This document shows, piece by piece, positions 7,399 to 9,876 of a stretch of DNA of 9,876 nt. The position numbers and the translations under genes are program-made. The notes beneath the pieces were generated by a model. The model searched no databases. It had not been told where the DNA came from and was given only the letters and a program-made list of their open reading frames with translations. The stretch comes from a bacterium. GTDB taxonomy: Bacteria; Planctomycetota; J058; JACQDU01. Each line of letters begins with the position of its first letter. Position 1 is the stretch's first letter. The stretch lies in NCBI GenBank assembly GCA_016200955.1, contig JACQDU010000421.1, positions 1 through 9,876 on the forward strand. The letters run 5' to 3'.

Positions 7399-7404
7399 GT
7401 CTTA
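7399..7404 (-). promoter_or_regulatory. Putative -10 element TAAGAC, leaderless type
   Basis: On the minus strand TAAGAC is followed by GATCGCC (7 nt) and then the ATG of the DUF3592-like gene. The hexamer fits less well than the two TAGAA boxes in this window, but its distance to the start codon is identical. No Shine-Dalgarno or clear -35 is visible. Confidence 0.3.
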
Positions 7405-7487
7405 CCACGTCGGGCGAGCGACGAGGGCCGGGCAGAGAAGCTCGGGGAGCGGGAAACTCCGAAACGAGGCGACTGATCCGCCCGCGC

Positions 7488-7943
7488 TCACTTGCCGAAG
7501 GCGGCGGCCAGCAAGGCGAAGATCAGGATCCCGGTGAAGAGGATCGAGGACCCGAGCCCGAAGATCGCGCGCCCCCAGCCGCTCTTCTCGGGGTGCTTCT
7601 TCAGGTCGTGGATCGCGAGGATGCTGACGAGGAGCCCTACCGGCGCGACGATGATGAGGATCGAGAACAGCCCGAGGTAGCCCGCGATGAGGGCGAGCGG
7701 CGAGACGTTCACGGGCAAGACGTAGCCGAGGGCCGGGTCGATGTCCGGCGCCGGCGCGGGCGCGGCCGACTTGTCGAGCCACTCGTTGCAGAAGCGGCAC
7801 TTCTTGGCCGAGACCGCGATCTGCTCGGCGCAGAAAGGACAGGGCTTCGTCCCCTCGGGCGAGGAAGTCGGGCTCCCGGCGCCGCAAGCGGGGCAGGCCT
7901 GCGTCCCCTGCTCGAGCTTCGCGCCGCACTTCGTGCACTTCAT
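7488..7943 (-). CDS. Double zinc-ribbon protein with DUF4190-like membrane domain
   Basis: A 151-residue protein. The first zinc ribbon uses C3, C6, C17 and C20 (CTKC, CPAC). The second uses C35, C38, C49 and C52 (CPFC ... KKCRFC), the common CPFCAEQI-AKKCRFC form. An Ala/Pro linker (about 60-72) leads to two membrane helices (about 80-111 and 127-149), separated by the charged segment HDLKKHPEKSGWGR and resembling DUF4190. The ribbons are probably cytoplasmic, and the protein may act as a small membrane-tethered adaptor; its partner is unknown. The ATG at 7943 has a strong Shine-Dalgarno: GGAGG at 7949-7953, 5 nt before the start. The frame stays open further upstream, but those codons lie in the divergent promoter region. 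It is divergent from msrB, and the DUF3592-like gene follows 96 bases downstream. Confidence 0.88.
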   Translation of the reverse strand: MKCTKCGAKLEQGTQACPACGAGSPTSSPEGTKPCPFCAEQIAVSAKKCRFCNEWLDKSAAPAPAPDIDPALGYVLPVNVSPLALIAGYLGLFSILIIVAPVGLLVSILAIHDLKKHPEKSGWGRAIFGLGSSILFTGILIFALLAAAFGK

Positions 7944-7975
7944 GATCTCCTCCCGGCCCCGCGAGCCAGGGAAGA

Positions 7976-8005
7976 CTAACACGGGGATTTCGCGCGACGG
8001 GTCAA
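7976..8005 (-). promoter_or_regulatory. Possible promoter for the zinc-ribbon membrane gene
   Basis: On the minus strand TTGACC (8000-8005) is followed by an 18-nt spacer and TGTTAG (7976-7981). The -35 matches TTGACA at 5 of 6 positions; the -10 is poor. The site lies about 30 bases upstream of the ATG, leaving room for a short leader with the visible Shine-Dalgarno. The remainder of this 192-base divergent gap should hold the msrB promoter, which I cannot place confidently. Confidence 0.3.
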
Positions 8006-8135
8006 GGCTCCGAGATCCAGGGCCTTGGGGGCGACGTAGGATGTCCCGGGCGACCACTCTCTCGCGATGCTGGAATGACCGGGGCCGAGATCGAGTTTCC
8101 ATGGGAGACGCTCGAAAGGACGCGGAGGTCGGGAC

Positions 8136-8693
8136 ATGAGAAGGCTCCTCTTGCCGCTCGCGCTTCTCTCGCTGGCCCTCGGCTGCCCGTCGGCGGAAGA
8201 GGGAAAGAAGGACCAGAAGCCCACCGCTCCGGCCGCGCCCGAGAAGGCGGCCACGACGACCCAGACGGCGACGCCGGGAGAGACGCCCATGAAACCGGAT
8301 CCGAGCAAGAAGACCGACGCCGAGTGGCGCGCGAGCCTCACGGACGAGCAGTATCGCGTCACCCGCCAGCGAGGCACCGAGCCCTCGTTCACGGGCGCTT
8401 ACTGGGATTGCCACAAGAGCGGGACCTACCAGTGCGTCTGCTGCGGAGAGACGCTGTTCTCATCCGAGGCGAAGTTCGACTCGGGGACGGGCTGGCCGAG
8501 CTTCTTCCAGCCTCGCTCGCCGGGCGTCGTCGACTCGGAGACAGACGCGAGCCACGGCATGGTTCGCTCCGAGGTGCACTGCAAGAAGTGCGGGGCTCAC
8601 CTGGGGCACGTCTTCGACGACGGGCCGAAGCCGACCGGGCTCAGGTATTGCATCAACTCGGCTTCGCTCAAGCTCGCCGAGGGAGCGCCGTGA
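8136..8693 (+). CDS. msrB: Lipoprotein peptide-methionine (R)-S-oxide reductase
   Basis: It reduces methionine-R-sulfoxide in proteins. The 185-residue precursor starts with MRRLLLPLALLSLALGC, a lipoprotein signal with lipobox Cys17, so the mature enzyme is probably membrane-anchored outside the cytoplasm. A low-complexity Ala/Pro/Thr/Lys linker runs to about residue 57. The MsrB domain (about 58-182) has the zinc pairs C100/C103 (within CVCC) and C149/C152 (CKKC), the DSGTGWPSF motif with W120, HLGHVF with H158, and RYCINSASL with the predicted catalytic Cys172. The DSGTGWPSF position that carries a resolving cysteine in some MsrB proteins is threonine here; C92 is an extra cysteine. The start is fixed by GGAGG at 8124-8128, 7 nt before the ATG. 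It is single-gene and divergent from the zinc-ribbon gene. How it is re-reduced outside the cytoplasm cannot be seen here. Confidence 0.95.
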   Translation: MRRLLLPLALLSLALGCPSAEEGKKDQKPTAPAAPEKAATTTQTATPGETPMKPDPSKKTDAEWRASLTDEQYRVTRQRGTEPSFTGAYWDCHKSGTYQCVCCGETLFSSEAKFDSGTGWPSFFQPRSPGVVDSETDASHGMVRSEVHCKKCGAHLGHVFDDGPKPTGLRYCINSASLKLAEGAP

Positions 8694-8714
8694 GGCGCTG
8701 AACGCTCAGGCGCC
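8694..8714. terminator. Hairpin between convergent msrB and FHA/SpoIIE-like genes
   Basis: GGCGCTGA (8694-8701) pairs with TCAGGCGCC (8706-8714), with one bulged G and a 4-nt loop. It fills the 23 bases between the two stop codons and could act in both directions. No T-tract follows on either side, so this is a structural call only. Confidence 0.4.
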
Positions 8715-8716
8715 GC

Positions 8717-9876
8717 TCACGCCTGCCAGCTCGTGGCCGCGGGTCTCGTCCACTCGAGCGCGATCGCTCCCCCGACGTTGTCGGGAGAAGGCGGCGCCGT
8801 CGCGGCGTCCGCGAACAGCCGCTCGAGCGTCGCGCTCGCTCCGAGCCCCGCCGTCCCCGTGAGCCACGGGGCGGCCCCGTAGCTCACGGCGCGAGGGGCC
8901 GTGAGCAGGACGAGGTCGCCCGGGTTCCACGCGACGGCGCGCTCGACGACTCCCGCGGCGGCCGTGCCCGAGCCGAGCGCGGGGCCGACTCCCGAGGCCG
9001 AGGTGACCTCGCCTCCCGCTCGCCTCAGGAACAGCGGCCCGAGCCCGGCGGTCGCGACCTTGAGCTCGCACAGGCGCGTGTCGAGCCGGAGGACGGCCGC
9101 GGGGAGAGTGCGGCCGAGAAGCTCCGTCCCGAGCGCCTCCTCGAGCGCGAGCGCGAGGGCCTGCGCTCCGGTGGTCGTGCGAGCGAGCGCGCGGAAGGCC
9201 GCTCGCGTGGCGGCCTCGAGCCTCTGACCTTCGTCGAGCTGGGCGAGAGCGACGAGCAGGACGAGCTCGCTCCGCCCGCCCGGCGCCGGCTTCCCCGACT
9301 CGTCGATCTCGAAGAAGGCACCGCGGCCCGGGACGAGCCGGACGGCGAGGTCCGCCTGGCTCCCGGCGAGCGCGGCGGCCGTGATCCTCGTGAGCCTCGC
9401 CGCCTCGCCTCGAGCGCGCGGATCTCCCGAGACCGAGCGGAGCCGCGAGCCTCCCTCGAGCGTCACGGCGACGGAGTCTCCCAGCGCCTGCAGGGCGAAG
9501 AGACCTTCCTCGCGGCCCTCGGGCGAGACCTGCGGCTCGTCGAGGTAGAGGACGGCGCGCGCCTTTCCCTGCGAGCGCCGACCTCGACGCGGGCTTCTCC
9601 CTCTCCTTCTCCTTCTCCTTTTCTCCCGTGAAAGGCCGCGCCATGGGAGCGGTCGGGCGAGGGTCGAACGGTTCCTCGGGAGTGGCGCCCGAGAGGTCGA
9701 GCGCTCGCGTGGGGCCCGAGCCCCCGCCCTTCCTCCCGGCGAGGATCTTGGGGAGCGGGACGACCACGTCGCGGTTCCCCGACTCGGTCGGACGCGTCGC
9801 GCTGAAGGCCATGCTCGTGGCGCCGATCTCGACCTTGTCGCCATCGGCGAGCGTCACGGGAGCGGCGATCCGGATC
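8717..9876 (-). CDS. FHA / SpoIIE-like pseudophosphatase, frameshifted, N-terminus beyond right edge
   Basis: Two minus-strand frames make one gene. From the right edge to about 9562 the frame encodes the end of an FHA domain (VTLADGDKVEIGATSMAF), then a Pro/Gly-rich and Glu/Lys-rich linker. From about 9565 down, a second frame continues with KARAVLYLDEP and LGDSVAVTLEGG, typical of the end of a GAF domain, then a SpoIIE/PP2C-like domain (about 9397-8870) and TGA at 8717-8719. Active SpoIIE phosphatases have GGDxYD, DVxGxG and TDG; the matching places read RGAFFE (9308-9325), ALAQLDEG (9227-9250) and TAPRAV (8885-8902), so the metal-binding aspartates are absent. FHA-GAF-SpoIIE is a known signalling architecture; FHA binds phosphothreonine. 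Most of the GAF domain is missing between the two frames. The break may be a sequence error, an assembly collapse at the nearby hexamer tract, or real decay. The C-terminal frame is clean, which favours error or a recent event. Confidence 0.75.
9561..9570 (-). other. Likely frameshift site
   Basis: The minus strand reads AGGGAAAGGC here. Removing one base from the G run next to the A triplet joins ALAGK directly to ARAVLYLD and restores one open frame across the gene. The same run is prone to length errors. The exact base cannot be fixed from the sequence alone. Confidence 0.5.
9594..9627. repeat. TTCTCC hexamer low-complexity tract inside a coding linker
   Basis: About five copies of TTCTCC or close variants occur on the plus strand (GGAGAA on the coding strand), encoding the EKEKEKEREK linker. 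Such tracts slip in replication and collapse in assembly. It lies about 25 bases from the probable frameshift, and upstream of it, in the coding direction, most of a GAF domain would be expected. Confidence 0.7.

Noticed and set aside
6960..7979. 339-codon plus-strand frame across the two small membrane genes
   Set aside because: It is antisense to two genes with clear membrane helices and zinc ribbons. Its product is charged, low-complexity sequence.
9561..9627. Programmed ribosomal frameshift
   Set aside because: No known slippery motif with a downstream structure is evident, and a GAF body also seems to be missing. Sequence error, assembly collapse or decay explains it more simply.

Overview
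The window is GC-rich (around 70% by eye) with short intergenic gaps and genes on both strands. A fatty-acyl-AMP ligase megaprotein, a large ankyrin-repeat protein, an FHA/SpoIIE-type regulatory protein and a secreted lipoprotein enzyme together suggest a large-genome Gram-negative bacterium, possibly Myxococcota or another former deltaproteobacterial lineage. There is no rRNA or other marker gene, so this placement is a weak inference.

Left half (1-5250), minus strand. A fusion protein runs off the left edge: a fatty-acyl-AMP ligase, then an acyl carrier domain with a clear phosphopantetheine serine, then the start of a PlsC-type acyltransferase. Upstream of it lies an 894-residue protein with two zinc ribbons, a long helical middle and about 13 ankyrin repeats.

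Middle (5251-6974). A 690-base gap without a confident gene contains eight tandem 21-bp units, several carrying an internal dyad. They end about 95 bases before a plus-strand crotonase (enoyl-CoA hydratase family) gene that lacks one of the two classical catalytic glutamates. The 257-base gap after it, between convergent genes, holds a long imperfect inverted repeat around a perfect 7-bp stem.

Right half (6975-9876). Two small minus-strand membrane protein genes follow: a DUF3592-like protein and a double zinc-ribbon protein with a DUF4190-like membrane part. Divergent from them is a plus-strand lipoprotein methionine sulfoxide reductase, msrB. It converges, across a 23-base hairpin, on a minus-strand gene that enters from the right edge. 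That gene combines the end of an FHA domain, a remnant resembling the end of a GAF domain, and a SpoIIE-like phosphatase domain that has lost its metal-binding aspartates. Its reading frame is broken once, near a low-complexity tract.

The genes do not form one obvious pathway. The acyl-activating fusion and the crotonase both handle acyl thioesters or acyl adenylates, but nothing links them directly. One recurring signal is a -10-like hexamer (TAGAAT, TAGAAC, TAAGAC) exactly 7 nt before the start codons of three genes that lack a Shine-Dalgarno sequence. This suggests leaderless transcripts, in contrast to msrB and the zinc-ribbon gene, which have clear Shine-Dalgarno sites.
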